Source: Locusta migratoria (lineage: Eukaryota > Arthropoda > Insecta > Orthoptera > Acrididae). From it: a DNA stretch of 64,000 bases. Positions within the stretch are counted from its first letter, which is position 1; each line of letters opens with the position of its first letter. The notes beneath the pieces are model-generated. The model did no database searches. It saw only the letters and a list, made by a program, of their open reading frames with translations, and was not told where the DNA came from. This document shows, piece after piece, positions 33,091 through 43,479 of the stretch. A program made the position numbers and the translations under genes. The stretch lies in NCBI GenBank assembly GCA_026315105.1, contig CM048746.1, forward strand, positions 146,736,730 through 146,800,729, in the 5' to 3' direction.

Positions 33091-33560
33091 ATGATACTGG
33101 ATATGTCAGCGAAGAACCTAACAAGGCTGAAATCATTATGGAATATAACGCCACAAAAGAAGGAGTTGTGCCTACTATTCTGTAGCAAGCATTATGAGAA
33201 GATGGCCTTTGGCAATAATTTTTCACTGATGGGTATTATAGGTGTCATTTCCCAAATAAACTATCATGTAAACTCTAAGCATCCTAAAATACCAAGAAGA
33301 ATGTTCCTGAAAGGCTTGTCATATACTCTAATGAAACACTTCTGTACCATCTGAAATTTCAGCTTCCCTTTGAAATTACAAAAAAGCAGAAGTAGCAAAA
33401 GTTGAAGAGTTTTATTCAAAGAAGCATGGACAATGTGTAAACTGTGGATGTGCTAAAAGCAAACAGTACAATCAAATGTGATTTTTGCCGCAATTTTATC
33501 TGCAAATGGCATGTGACTATCACATACACATGTGAAAACTGTAAACATGTCGACTTAGAG
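33091..33560 (+). pseudogene. piggyBac transposase C-terminus with cysteine-rich domain
   Basis: Shifted frames give KAEIIMEYNATKEGV (about 33120), the family's (K)P.II..YN.TKGGVD block, then MAFGNNFSLMGIIGVISQIN and SKHPKIPRRMFLKGLSYTLM. After a shift comes the terminal domain QCVNCGCAKSKQYNQMCDFC, then FICKWH and YTCENCKHVDLE. The CxxC...CxxC...H...CxxC spacing is the cysteine-rich (RING/PHD-like) domain by which piggyBac transposases bind their ends. It is readable to its natural stop at about 33558. The gene as a whole is dead (shifts, missing middle). Confidence 0.85.
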
Positions 33561-33639
33561 TAAGACGTTACAAAAAAATGTGTGTGCATTGTTCACTTTC
33601 ATAATAATGTAAAGTTTCATAGTTGATTACTACAATAAA

Positions 33640-34010
33640 GAAAGGGGAAAAGAAAGGAAGGTAAACAAATACACACACACTCACACATATCCAAACACAC
33701 CTAGACAGACGTGACAGACATGACACACCTAGACAGACTGTCTTTTTTCCTTTTTTTCCCCTAAGGTAAGTCCTTCCACTCCTGGGATTGGAATGACTCC
33801 TTTTACACTTTCTTAAAACCCATATCCTTCCCTTTCTTCTCTCCTTTCTTCCTCTTTTCCTGAAGAAGCGACCAACGGTAGCGAAAGCTTGTATGTGTGT
33901 TTCTGTGTGATTTTATTTCTGTCTGTCGATGAGCCTGTCCTTTGGGTAAGTCATCTGTTTTCTATTTTTTATATATGTTTATCCCACCAGGAAAGTATCC
34001 TTCTATAATT
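33640..34010 (+). repeat. Penelope-like 3' UTR fragment
   Basis: Plus-strand PLE end: TTTCCCCTAAGGTAAGTCCT, GGGATTGGAATGACTCC, CTGAAGAAGCGACCAACGG, GCGAAAGCTTGTATGTGTG, GGGTAAGTCATCTGTTTTC. The first two phrases match the PLE 3' parts at 7.9 and 9.4 kb. Confidence 0.75.
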
Positions 34011-34081
34011 TTCGATTTTAAAGAAAATTGTAAATAGATTTAGGTCAACTTACAAAAACATCACTTGTACATCAGTTCAAT

Positions 34082-34890
34082 TTGTTTATTATGGGTCAAG
34101 CGCAAGAATTTCTCTATGACGTCGTCGTAGAAAAGGGGCTTGAACTTCAGAATGGTAAGAGTTTGCTTCTCTATGTAAGGGATCATTCCACTGAAGATGT
34201 ACTACATGGAATTGCCCTGAAATCAAGCAATGCTTATTCATCAATCAAAATACTTCATACAAATTTTCTGAGGAGAACTTAGGTGACTTCAAATGAAACT
34301 TCAGTGGAGGCAGATGAAAGTGACGGGTTTTTGACGTCACATCTGTTCAAAGGAATTTTGCTTGACATGAATGAGGCATTAAAAATGATCGATGGTGAAA
34401 GAGAGCTGCAAATTATTAACTTCCCTGTTCAAACAGTACCACAAAAAATTGCTGCCAAAGAGGGATCTGACTGCTCTGCAGGAGGATTTAGGTATCTGGC
34501 TCGCTACATCGCATATCGTGCAAAGAATACGAACAACACTCTGTGAACACCTTCTAATGATATTTTAAGTTCTGCAACAGATTCTGGACATCTTAGTTGG
34601 ATTGAAGTTCTGTCTCACAGTGGGCTTAACAGCTATGACAGATGAGTAGCTTCACAAAGTGTCTCAATTTGAACTGTTTTTCAATGAATTTAATGGTTTG
34701 GACACTATTTATAAGGGGAAAAAATGTAAAAACAATCTGTGCCTCTATCAAAGCTGAATATCCTGACTTTTCCCTGGACATTATAAAACTTTATGTCAGA
34801 ACTAGACTGTTCATTCACATGATGTTTCTCAATAAGAAACTAAAAATCCAAAATGCAGCAGCAGCACAAAAGTGGGAATCATGGCAGTGA
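34082..34890 (+). pseudogene. P-element/THAP-like transposase C-terminus (tentative)
   Basis: Two consecutive frames (34082-34279 and 34283-34543) and later pieces give a continuous protein-like reading. It includes CSAGGFRYLARYIAYRAKNT, then SGHLSWIEVLSHSGL, LFFNEFNGLDTIYKG in a shifted frame, and IKAEYPDFSLDIIKLYVRTR followed by LFIHMMFLNKKL. The arrangement A..YLA.YIA.R...SWI..LS.GGL...F..FNG...LY.RTR..IR...LN is what I know from the C-terminal region of P-element/THAP9-like transposases of arthropods. I saw no THAP zinc finger upstream. Broken by stops at 34280, 34544 and near 34645. Confidence 0.5.
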
Positions 34891-35477
34891 CACTTTTCAC
34901 CCGTTACAAACATCTAAACAGGTAAATCAACTATTTAAAATCATTTTATGATAACATAGAGTAGTAATAAGAAGTTATTTGTGTTTGCAAGTCTCTTGCC
35001 GCAGCCACTGGCTCGCTTGCTTCTACGGTGACGTCACAGCACCAACCAATCGCAGCACTCCTCGCTTCAGGCCCATCCTTCCTTTTAATAACTTTAGTTG
35101 TAACATTACACAGTTGCAGATGCCGCAACTGCAGCGGTGACACTGGAGACAGCAATGAAGTGAGGCACGAGGTTTCTCATGACAAGTACGGCTGAATACG
35201 ACCCTGCCAGAGAGGCAGTAGGTCACAGCAGAGCATGGTCAGTGGTCCATTAATAGCAGCTGAAGAGGCTCATCTAGGTCAGAAGGTGGTTTTTGAAATG
35301 ATTAGCAAATGACAGTCATAAAACATGTACTGTCAGTAACCCTCTCAGCGCTGCACTTGCCATAGTGCTTCCCCCCCCCCCTCCCCCCCTGCCACCCACT
35401 TCCATGGCTCTTTAGTTCAGTGATCAAGAGTACAGCATGCCAAACAAGTACTTTCATGAGATGCCACTGTGGCCCAG
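34891..35477. other. No gene recognised; flank of the LINE insertion
   Basis: GC-richer than its surroundings, with a C tract at about 35371-35388. The last part belongs to the pre-insertion site of the LINE and continues after it at 42278. Confidence 0.4.
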
Positions 35478-35489
35478 AGACTATGCAGA
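35478..35489. repeat. Target-site duplication, left copy
   Basis: AGACTATGCAGA, repeated at 42266-42277. Brackets the I-group LINE. Confidence 0.9.
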
Positions 35490-35837
35490 CCCCTCAGGGG
35501 CTCAGCATTGATTTGCTGAGTACGGGCTTGGCGAACCCGGGGTTCTGAGCCGTGGGCTGTGTTGCGCCAACAGTCCGCTACACCATAAGCTCTGTGTGTG
35601 CTTCAATGACCATTGTTCGGAGCGATGGTGGAACTTTGTACGTTTCAGAGTCTGGGGATCTTGGCTTAATCGCCCGGGTCACGAGGACGGTACAAACCTC
35701 TATAAAAAAGCTCAATCTCAAGGTGTGCTACGTGCTGAGGAGATGCATGGCTGTTGAGGTCGAACAGTCATTAGCGAGCAACCTCTGAGGAACCTGCCGT
35801 ACCTCAGTTGTATAAGGCTTTGTTTCGTATAAAATAT

Positions 35838-37006
35838 TACTCACAAAACAAATTTTCTTTATTTACTTGAAAGAACAGTACTTTGTCAATATTTTGGAAC
35901 AAAGAATAATAATTTTGCTACTAATTAGTAAGTGAAATAACAATTTTAAACGACCTCTGAAAATTTTTCACTGTATACCGCGTATAGTACACAGTGAAAC
36001 AGCTGCCATTTTTTGTATTTATTACTTCTTAGTGACTTATAAAACATAAATATGTTTGTTAAATACAAGTACAAACATTAACAGATACTAAATTTTGTTC
36101 AGTTAATATTAAGTCCACCAAAATTGATTGGAAAACGAATATACTGGTGATTGGAGAGTCTCTTCATAGCGATAAGCAACACAGGTGGCAAAATCAGTGG
36201 AATGTCCTTATGCGAAACACAGACTATGTCTTCTGCAACTGGGAATAAAAAAAGTAATGGTTTTCTTTTTTTTTTTTTTTTTTTCCGAAGGTATGAGACT
36301 TCATACTCAGTACCACAAATTTCTGACCTCAAGACGTTAGCTACAAAATATACATTGTTTTGGAAATTCTCCTTTTTTTCCAGCTCTGTCCTTTTTCTCA
36401 AATCTGTTTGCTCTGGTGTTCATGTTAATATTATGCTTCTACCTTTGGAACGTCGACTTGTTTATCTGGAAGGTGCTTTGGGCAAAACATGAAACTCTCT
36501 TGGTGAGATGTATGTTTTGCTGTTGTTACTACAATGGCTTCCTCAACATCTGCTATAGTGCCCTCCAAATTGTTAGGAGTAGTCATAGATCCATCTGAGG
36601 CCAATGGTCCTGTTTCACTGTGTACCACATACAAGTATTTCAGTGTGTACCAAAGTCACCATAAACTAAAAGGTTAGTCACAACTCTTAACCTATGTATC
36701 TACCAAAACTACAACTGGTCAATATATAGCTAAAGATGTGTATCTTATCACAAAACATAATATTTCTTTTGGCTTTATGTTATATTGACAATATTAAACT
36801 TACAAAGAGATGTTAACTGTATCTTCTGACCACCGAAAACCAATAGTAACATATAGAAACAAGAATAATCAACCAAACTGTCCACCATTACAGTAAAAAT
36901 TGTATTTGATCATAATAAACATACTCGGATACCAACAAGTAGAAAAAAAATTACTAAAAACAATTGAGATGGAATGTTTCACTGTGTACCGTGTTTCACT
37001 GTGTAC
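35838..37006 (-). mobile_element. AT-rich DNA element inserted in the LINE 5' UTR
   Basis: An AT-rich island in a GC-rich UTR. TACTCAC occurs at both edges (35838-35844 and 37007-37013) and could be the target duplication. TACACAGTGAAAC near 35989 is mirrored by GTTTCACTGTGTA near 36991, and GTTTCACTGTGTACC recurs at 36613 and 36976, so CAGTGAAAC may be a repeated transposase-binding word or TIR part. The exact ends are uncertain, as two readings (TA-flanked inner repeats, or TACTCAC-flanked whole block) compete. Confidence 0.5.
36099..36401 (-). pseudogene. Possible transposon protein C-terminus
   Basis: Minus-strand reading YFVANVLRSEICGTEYEVSY followed by LRKKKKKK, then LFLFPVAEDIVCVSHKDIPL and ILPPV. 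The pattern (F/Y)VA.V......Y.V.FLRK...F.FP..EDI..V...DI...LPPP occurs, from memory, at the C-terminus of many insect transposon-encoded proteins. No catalytic part seen. The poly-K is a homopolymer (A run) artefact. It fits the idea that the host block is a DNA transposon remnant. Confidence 0.4.
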
Positions 37007-37080
37007 TACTCACCCCTACCCAGGCAAGCGGGGCTCTACTTGGGTGGACTGTTAGATCCCTAGCTGCTCATGGGAACACC

Positions 37081-37875
37081 ATGGAAAGATCATGTAATGT
37101 TGCTGGACATATAACCAGTGTCTCTAAGAGAGGTCGAAGCGAATACAATGCCGCGGAATACGATCCGCAAACGTTTCCTTCCGTGGCCACATCATGGGAG
37201 GAATGTCGGGCCTGACATCAGGGTGAGATTTATGCCCCTAAATATCTGGTATGTAGCCACACAGATAAGGAATCATTTAAGACAAGAAAGCCATTATTTT
37301 TTGTTTGAAAACCTGGAGGATAAGTATGGAGAGGTGGAATGGATGTCGAAGATGCGGTCCCCAGCTCAGTCGCAGGCATTGCTTGCCTGTGACAAGCTGG
37401 GTGATGTTTCCGTTACCATCACGCCACACAAGACCTTAATTAAATATGGTACAGGGTATCATATTTCATAAAGACCTGTTGCTGCAGTCAGATGATGAAT
37501 TGCGTGCCAATCTAGAACGGTGTGGAGTACATTTCATTTGGCGAGTCCATAGGTTCCGAAGGACAACAGGTTCGCCACTGGTGCCTTCATCTTGGCTTTT
37601 GAGGGTGATTCATTGCCCGAGAAGGTCAAGGTGATGATCTACCGGTGCAATGTAAAGCCCTACATTCCTCCCCCTATGCGCTGTTTTAAATGCTGGAGGT
37701 TTGGCCATATAAACTCACGATGTGATTCCAACCCTACAGGTCGGGAGTGCGGACGTGCGGTTCATCCGAATGTCCCTTGCATGCCCCCTCCAGTCTGTGT
37801 CAACTGCGGACAGGATCACTCCCCTTGCTCACCTATGTGTATGGTTCTGCAGCAAGAACGGAAAATCATGGAGTA
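37081..37875 (+). pseudogene. LINE ORF1 (zinc-knuckle RNA-binding protein)
   Basis: ORF1 of the I-group LINE, broken by shifts near 37150, 37455 and 37610. The middle reads YGTVQGIIFHKDLLLQSDD in shifted frames (the family's RNA-binding fold). Then MRCFKCWRFGHINSRCDS forms the first CCHC knuckle (CX2CX4HX4C), followed by ECGRAVHPNVPC and VCVNCGQDHSPCSPMC, further knuckles. The likely start is the ATG at 37081, preceded by GC-rich UTR. Known role: packaging LINE RNA into the retrotransposition particle. Stops at 37473 and the shifts make it inactive. Confidence 0.75.
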
Positions 37876-38544
37876 GAAGACCGGAGATCGACTGACTTAC
37901 TCCGAGGCAAAAATAAAATACCAGAAGCTCCATCCTATGTGCCTGGTTACTACCTATGCCAAGGCAGCCTCGCTGTCGTCATCCACTGTGCTTGTTGTTC
38001 AATCCTTTCCATCAACGCTAGTGGGCCCCCAGGCCCAATCAACTTATCAGCAGGGGCACTTCCTCATTGGTGGCTCCCACACTTTTCACAGTGGGAGCAT
38101 CACCCACTAAAACATCGGGGACTCCAGTCCCCACCTCTAAACTGGAGAAGGAGAAGCGTTCTCCAGCCCCTCTCGCTCGGAAGGGGTCCCTCAAGACACC
38201 CCCTTCTGCAGCTTCTCATAGTGCTCTGGAGGATCCTGGCTGCAGGCTTAAGGATGCAACCTGACAGTCGAAGAGCTTCCCGCTCTTCCTCCATCCCGGA
38301 TGACACTTCTGGGAAGCCCTCTTGGCCCTGCAAACCAAAGGGCCAGTGAGAGGAAAAGAAGAAGAGAGACAAGAAAAAAAGAATGTTCGGTGGCTTCAAA
38401 GCCACAACCACCCACATCCTCTTCTTCAGAGGATGAAGTCGAGATCCTCACATCTCCTGAGGATCTCGCACTTACTAACTCACCATACCATAAACTCTCT
38501 GGTTCTGAGGATTCAGAGCACATGGTAACTGACGATCCAATGGA

Positions 38545-39190
38545 GTGATCTGCTTCTTTATTCCTCATGGCAGTACAGCCCGGAATTGTGGCGGCTTCTT
38601 CCCCCACCTAGCTGAGCTACGACAACTTCTAAGCCTCACACCTGTTTTCTATATCGCTCTTCAGGAAACCTGGTTTCCATTAATGCGGTCCCCTGCCCTT
38701 TGCGGCTTCCGAGGTTATTTTAAAAATCGCTCCGTCTATGACAGAGTTTCTGATGGAGTCTATGTCTATGTCCTGACCACTGTCCCAAGCGCTGCCATGC
38801 CTCTTCAAACGCCTCAAGAGGCAGTTGCTGTTCGGCTCTGGGCAATGCAAGATTTTACAATATCTTCTGCCAGATGAGGATGTCTCTCCTGTAGACCTCG
38901 CTGCCCTGGTTGCCCAACTTTCTCCATCCTTCCTTCTTTGGGGGATTTCAATGCCCACCACACTTTGTGGGGTGGTGAACAGACTTCAGCGCGAGGTTGA
39001 GATGTTGAGACTCTACTGACGCAGCTGAACATCTGCCTCCTCAACACCGGTGCTGCTACACACTTTAGTGTAGCCCACGGAACGTCTCCGCCATAGACCT
39101 GTCTATCTGCAGCCCAAGCCTGATTCCACACCTCACTTGGAGGGTCCACGATGACCTGTGTGGCAGTGACCACTTTCCTATCTTCCTGTC
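38545..39190 (+). pseudogene. LINE ORF2 endonuclease domain (APE-type), degraded
   Basis: Begins near 38570 and includes LRQLLSLTPVFYIALQETWF (the QET/QEtw catalytic Glu region of APE endonucleases), PALCGFRGYF and later, in another frame, LLWGISMPTTLCG, corresponding to GDFNAH..WG with the Asp-Asn lost (GISMPT). Frameshifts separate the pieces. The domain normally nicks the target DNA to prime reverse transcription. Confidence 0.7.
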
Positions 39191-40514
39191 GCTCCCACAG
39201 TGTCCACTGCTGACCGTCTGCCTCGATGGTCCCTCCATAGGGCTTATTGGCCAGCTTATTCCATAGCCGCTGCACTTCCCTCTCCTCTTCTGGCTGATAT
39301 TGATGTCGCTGTTCAGCAGGTCACAGTTAGCATCGTTTCTGCTGCTGAGAAAACCGTTCCCACCTCACTTGGATCACTCCATCGTAAGTCAGTGCTCTGG
39401 TGGACACCGGAGATCACCGAGGCCATCCGCGAATGTTGGCGAGTGCTACAGTGCCACCGATGTCACCCTTCCATCAATAATCTTATCGCTTTTAAGTGTC
39501 TCCGAGCACGGGCATGGTGATTGATCCAGCAAAGCAAGAGGGCCTTCTGGGAGCGTTATGTCGCCTCCATTGGATCCCGTGCATCTCCTTCACAGGTATG
39601 GTTGCAAGTTCGACACCTCTTCGAGCACCCCCACCAGTGGGAATTCCGTGCCTCAGCATTCAGGGTACAGCCTGTATTGACCCTCTCACCATAGCTGAGC
39701 ATTTGGCACACCACTATGCTCACACCTCAGCGAGCACTGCATATTGTGTGGACTTCCGCGTCCTTAAAGAGCACACAGAGCGAAAACCGATTTCTTTTTG
39801 AACGCGGCGCCAGGAAGTATACAACATCCGTTTCAGTGAATGGGAGTTTGAAAGCGCCCTTGCCACATGCCCAGCCATGTCTCCCGGACCTGACCGCATC
39901 CACAGTCAGTTCCTCCATCAGCGGACTCTCAATGCCAACTTCTCTCCTTGCTGAATCGTCTCTGAGTTGAGGGTGTCTTCCCATCCCAATGGTGGGATAG
40001 CATTGTCATTCCAGTGATAAAGCCCGGGGCTGATCCGCAGATGGCTGACAGTTACCAACCAATCTGCCTCACCAATGTTCCATGGAAACTCCTCAAACAG
40101 ATGGTGAGTCAGAGGCTTATATGGATCCTTGAGGACCGGGGACTCCTGGTCCCACAACAAGGTGGGTTCCGCCATGGCTGCTCTGCTATTGATAATCACA
40201 TGTCGCTGGAGTCAGCCATCCGCACAGCCTTTACATGCTGCAAACATCTGGTTGCTGTGTTCTTTGACCTGCGAAAATTGTACGACACCACCTGGCGCCA
40301 TCACATACTGTGTATGCTGTACGACTGGGGCTTACACGGTCCACTTCCTGTATTCATACAGAATTTTCTCGCGCTACGTTCTTTTCGTATCCATATTGGT
40401 TCCTGTCTCAGCTCCCCTCACTGTGTCTCACAGGGTTCCGTTCTTAGTGTCTCTTTATTTTTGGTCGCTATCAATGGTCTTGCTGCTGCTGTGGGGTCAT
40501 CAGTTTACAACTCA

Positions 40515-40527
40515 TTGTATGCCGATG
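40515..40527. repeat. SINE target duplication, left copy
   Basis: TTGTATGCCGATG, repeated exactly at 40724-40736. It encodes L-Y-A-D of the RT catalytic box. Confidence 0.95.
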
Positions 40528-40723
40528 GCCGGCTGCAGTAGCCGAGGAGACTGAGGCGCTCCAGTCACGGTCTGCACGGCCACTACGGTTGGGGGTTCGA
40601 ATCCCCCCTCGGGCATGGATATTTGTGCCGTCCTAGTTCGTAAGTAGTTCATAAGTAGTTTGTATGTTTAGGGACTGATGACCCCGTAGTTAAGTCCCAT
40701 AGACTATACAAACATTTGGACAT
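40528..40723 (+). mobile_element. tRNA-derived SINE inside the LINE RT
   Basis: A 196-bp SINE with a tRNA-like head (TAGCCGAGGAGACTGAGGCG as A-box region, GGTTCGAATCCCCCC as B-box/T arm) followed by a body with GGACTGATGACCCCGTAG and TTAAGTCCCATAGACTATAC and a short tail. Exact 13-bp target duplications. From memory this is the most common locust SINE family. Not a tRNA gene: there is a conserved non-tRNA body and no discriminator/terminator. Confidence 0.92.
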
Positions 40724-41584
40724 TTGTATGCCGATGACTTCTGCATATATTTCAGCTCCACTAGGATCAGCGTTGATGAACAGTGGTTGATAGCTATTTT
40801 CAAGGTGCAGTTGTGGGTGTTTACTCATGGTTTCCAATTTTCTGCATCGAAAACGCGAGTGATGCATTTCTATCGGCGTCGGGTGGTACACCCGGAACCC
40901 AAACTACATCTGGCTGGTGTTCTGCTGCGTGTCGAACAGACACACTGTTTTTTGGGCATGTTGTTCGACATCCGTCTCATCTGGGTGCCACACCTTCGCC
41001 CGCATAAACAAAAGTGCTGGTGACTCCTCAACATCCTGCGCTGTCTGAGCCATACTCTTTGGGGCACCTCATACCCAACACTCCTATAACTTTATAAGGT
41101 GCTCATTCAGTCGTTCCTAGACTATGGCTTTGTAGTCTATAATTCGGCCGCACCTTCGGCACTGCAGGCATTTGAACACAGTTTTACATTGTGGTGTTCG
41201 TTTGGTGAAAGGGGCCTTTCGAATGAGCCCTGTGACCAGCCTCCTAGTCGAAGCTGGGGTCCTTCCCCTGTGGTTCCACTGGCAAAACCTGTAAGTGTCG
41301 TTCATGGCCCATGTTCAGGCCTTGCCATACCATCCAAACTGGCGCTGCACTCCCTATCCTTCCACAACGATCCCAATTGGGTTATCCAATGTCAGTCTGT
41401 GTTCATTCTCCCCTTTCATCCCTCGAATCCCATCTACTCCCTGCCACTTTCCAATACTCCTTTCAAACCCCTCCTTGGTCCATTCCCCATTTGCAGCTTT
41501 GTCTGAATCTGTCCCATACGTCAAAGGACTCCGTTTCTCCAACACAACTCCGCCACCAGTTCCTGCATCTCTTCAACTCTTTCC

Positions 41585-42057
41585 ATGGTGCTGAAGCCAT
41601 TTATACTGATGGTTCCCTAGCAGATGGTCGTGTTGGGTATGCATATCTCCATGGTGACCATGTCGAACATCATTCATTACCCCGTGAAAGTAGTGTCTTT
41701 ACTGCAGAATTGGTCACCATCTTAAAAGCTCTAGAACATCTTTGAGCCTGCCCCAGGGGATCATTTGTCATCTGTAGTGACTCCCTGAGTGGCTTGCAGG
41801 CAATTGTCAAGTTCTTCCTTCATCACCTATTAGTGCAGTCCATTCAAGACACTGCTTACTCTGTTGGCAAATCTGGCCATTGTGTGGTCTTCCTGTGGAC
41901 CCCTGGCCACATCAGCATACCGGGAAATGAACGTGTTGACCAGTTGGCCAAACAGGCCACCACTGAGCCACCCTTAACCATTGGCGTCACAGAATCGGAC
42001 CTCAAGTTAGCATTGCACATGAAGGCGATCAGCCATCTGTGGTCTTCTGCTATCTAG
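41585..42057 (+). pseudogene. LINE ORF2 RNase H domain
   Basis: Reads AEAIYTDGSLADGRVGYAYL (catalytic Asp in YTDGS), SSVFTAELVTILKALEHL (catalytic Glu in TAE), a TGA stop, then FVICSDSLSGLQAI (Asp in CSDS) and VVFLWTPGHISIPGNERVDQ (family WxPxHxGxxGNExAD, catalytic Asp in VD). All four catalytic positions are present; only a stop at about 41744 breaks the frame. The domain removes RNA from the RNA:DNA hybrid and marks the I group among LINEs. Confidence 0.88.
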
Positions 42058-42265
42058 TTTTTGGTGAGATCCCGACTTTGTTTTACCTATTGTATGTCTT
42101 CATTTTGTGTTGTCAGTGACTGTCCATTGTCAGCTTACCCCATTTGTGAGTTTTCGGCTTTGGAGATTTGTTTTATTTTTTATGCTCTTGACAGTGGACT
42201 CTTAGCTAGGAACAGGGGACTGATAACCTAGCTGTATAGTCCCCTCAGAAACCAACAACAACAAC

Positions 42266-42277
42266 AGACTATGCAGA
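42266..42277. repeat. Target-site duplication, right copy
   Basis: AGACTATGCAGA, same as 35478-35489. Follows the CAA-rich LINE tail. Confidence 0.9.
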
Positions 42278-43479
42278 TTGGCACTGCCAGACCCTCAGAA
42301 ACCTTCATTGTCATCGCCTGGATCCACATACCTCCCAGCATACCATGATGTGTCGCCTTTGTCTCAGCTGTCTTTGGAAGAAGCTGTTCCATTACTGATT
42401 GTGGGTGGGCATTCTTCCCTAATGGTTTCTGTGTTACTGCTTTCCTAGTGGACCCTAAAGGAGCGCAACGTCAGTCTCAGCACTTGTCTCCTCAATTCCA
42501 TCTGCGACCAACCTCCAGCCTCCTCAATCACACCCCCCTCATCATTTGTATGCACACAGCATGATGACGGTGAACAAGTTCAATGGTCAGGGATGTGGTA
42601 CTACATTCCAGGATTATTGCCACCATGGTTGGCAATAGTATGTAGCTTCGTCAGAAGCTGCGAACTGGAATGCATAAAATGAAGTAGTCACTGTAATGTA
42701 ATCTGTACTCACCATGCCCTCTACATTCTGAATATACAGTGGAGCAGGAGAGTAGTGAAGGATAGGCTAAAGCCATTCACCGAGTGCCAGAAGACAGCAT
42801 CCACTATATAATGTCCATGTAGTTATTGGGATCAGATACATCATCTCACTGCTTCATGTCACACTGAAGAAGATTGAGAATTTGAATTATTTTTACTTTA
42901 CATTAAATTATTTGACAAGAACATACTTTTGCCTACATACTGCAAAGTAAGTAAAAACCATATTAATTATACACCCGAGTGTGCCTCTTATTTTGTGTCT
43001 GTCTTATGTTTAGACTTTCTGTGGCTGCAGCTTCTTTCCTTGTTATTGGCCCTCTTCATTTGTACAGACAACCCATGCACTTTGGTAAACCACGTAGGAG
43101 ACAAAAATTGTTGTGACCAGCAAGACATAATACAAATCATACTTAAAATGACATGATTTTTTAACAAATCCTCAAACTCCTGAAGCTTTGCAACAGCTTA
43201 TTTTCATTTTTGTTCCCTATATAACCCTTTGAGTTCCAATATGTCAAAAATAAGTAAACCTCTGATAATTTTCACGAAAGTCACTTTTATTAGTCTCATA
43301 GGTGATTGAATACAAGAACTATTTCTTAATTAAAAATAGTTCTTTAATTAAGGTGATTTCACTGAAAAACCACTGGGACACATAGTCTTGAACCAGCTAT
43401 GATTGCGAGAGGTATTTTTAAAGCAATTTTGAACTTTCCCCAGGCACAACCCCACATTATAGTGTTACAATACCATTTT
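42278..43479. other. No gene recognised; right flank of the LINE
   Basis: Joined to 34.9-35.49 kb before the LINE inserted. Joining the flanks gives an uninterrupted reading of a few dozen codons (CGPETMQ|IGTARPSETF) with no known domain. The rest is AT-rich. Confidence 0.4.

Larger units (their letters stand above)
39960..41090 (+). pseudogene. LINE ORF2 reverse transcriptase, split by a SINE
   Basis: Well readable: MIKPGADPQMADSYQPICLT, NVPWKLLKQMVSQRL, GGFRHGCSAIDNHM, LVAVFFDLRKLYDTTW (first catalytic Asp in FFDL), SQGSVLSVSLFLVAINGL and NSLYAD at 40509-40526. There the SINE intervenes, and the frame resumes MYADDFCIYF at 40724. Without the SINE the box is YADD. Downstream: QLWVFTHGFQFSASKTRVMH and FLGMLFDIRLIWVPHL. 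Apart from the SINE, this part has few defects. Confidence 0.85.
35490..42265 (+). mobile_element. Full-length I-group non-LTR retrotransposon (mutated)
   Basis: A 6.8 kb LINE between perfect 12-bp target duplications, with a 5' UTR, ORF1 with three zinc knuckles, ORF2 with endonuclease, RT and RNase H domains, and a 3' tail of CAA repeats (42251-42265). The RNase H and the zinc knuckles place it in the I/R1 group. Two later insertions sit in it: an AT-rich block in the 5' UTR (about 35838-37006) and a SINE in the RT (40528-40723). Point mutations and frameshifts are frequent; it is not active. Confidence 0.9.

Noticed and set aside
36151..36492. Plus-strand 113-codon open frame with a run of Phe
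   Set aside because: The Phe run is a T homopolymer, and the opposite strand gives the more protein-like pattern.
40530..40615. tRNA-Leu-like gene
   Set aside because: Head of a SINE with exact 13-bp target duplications.
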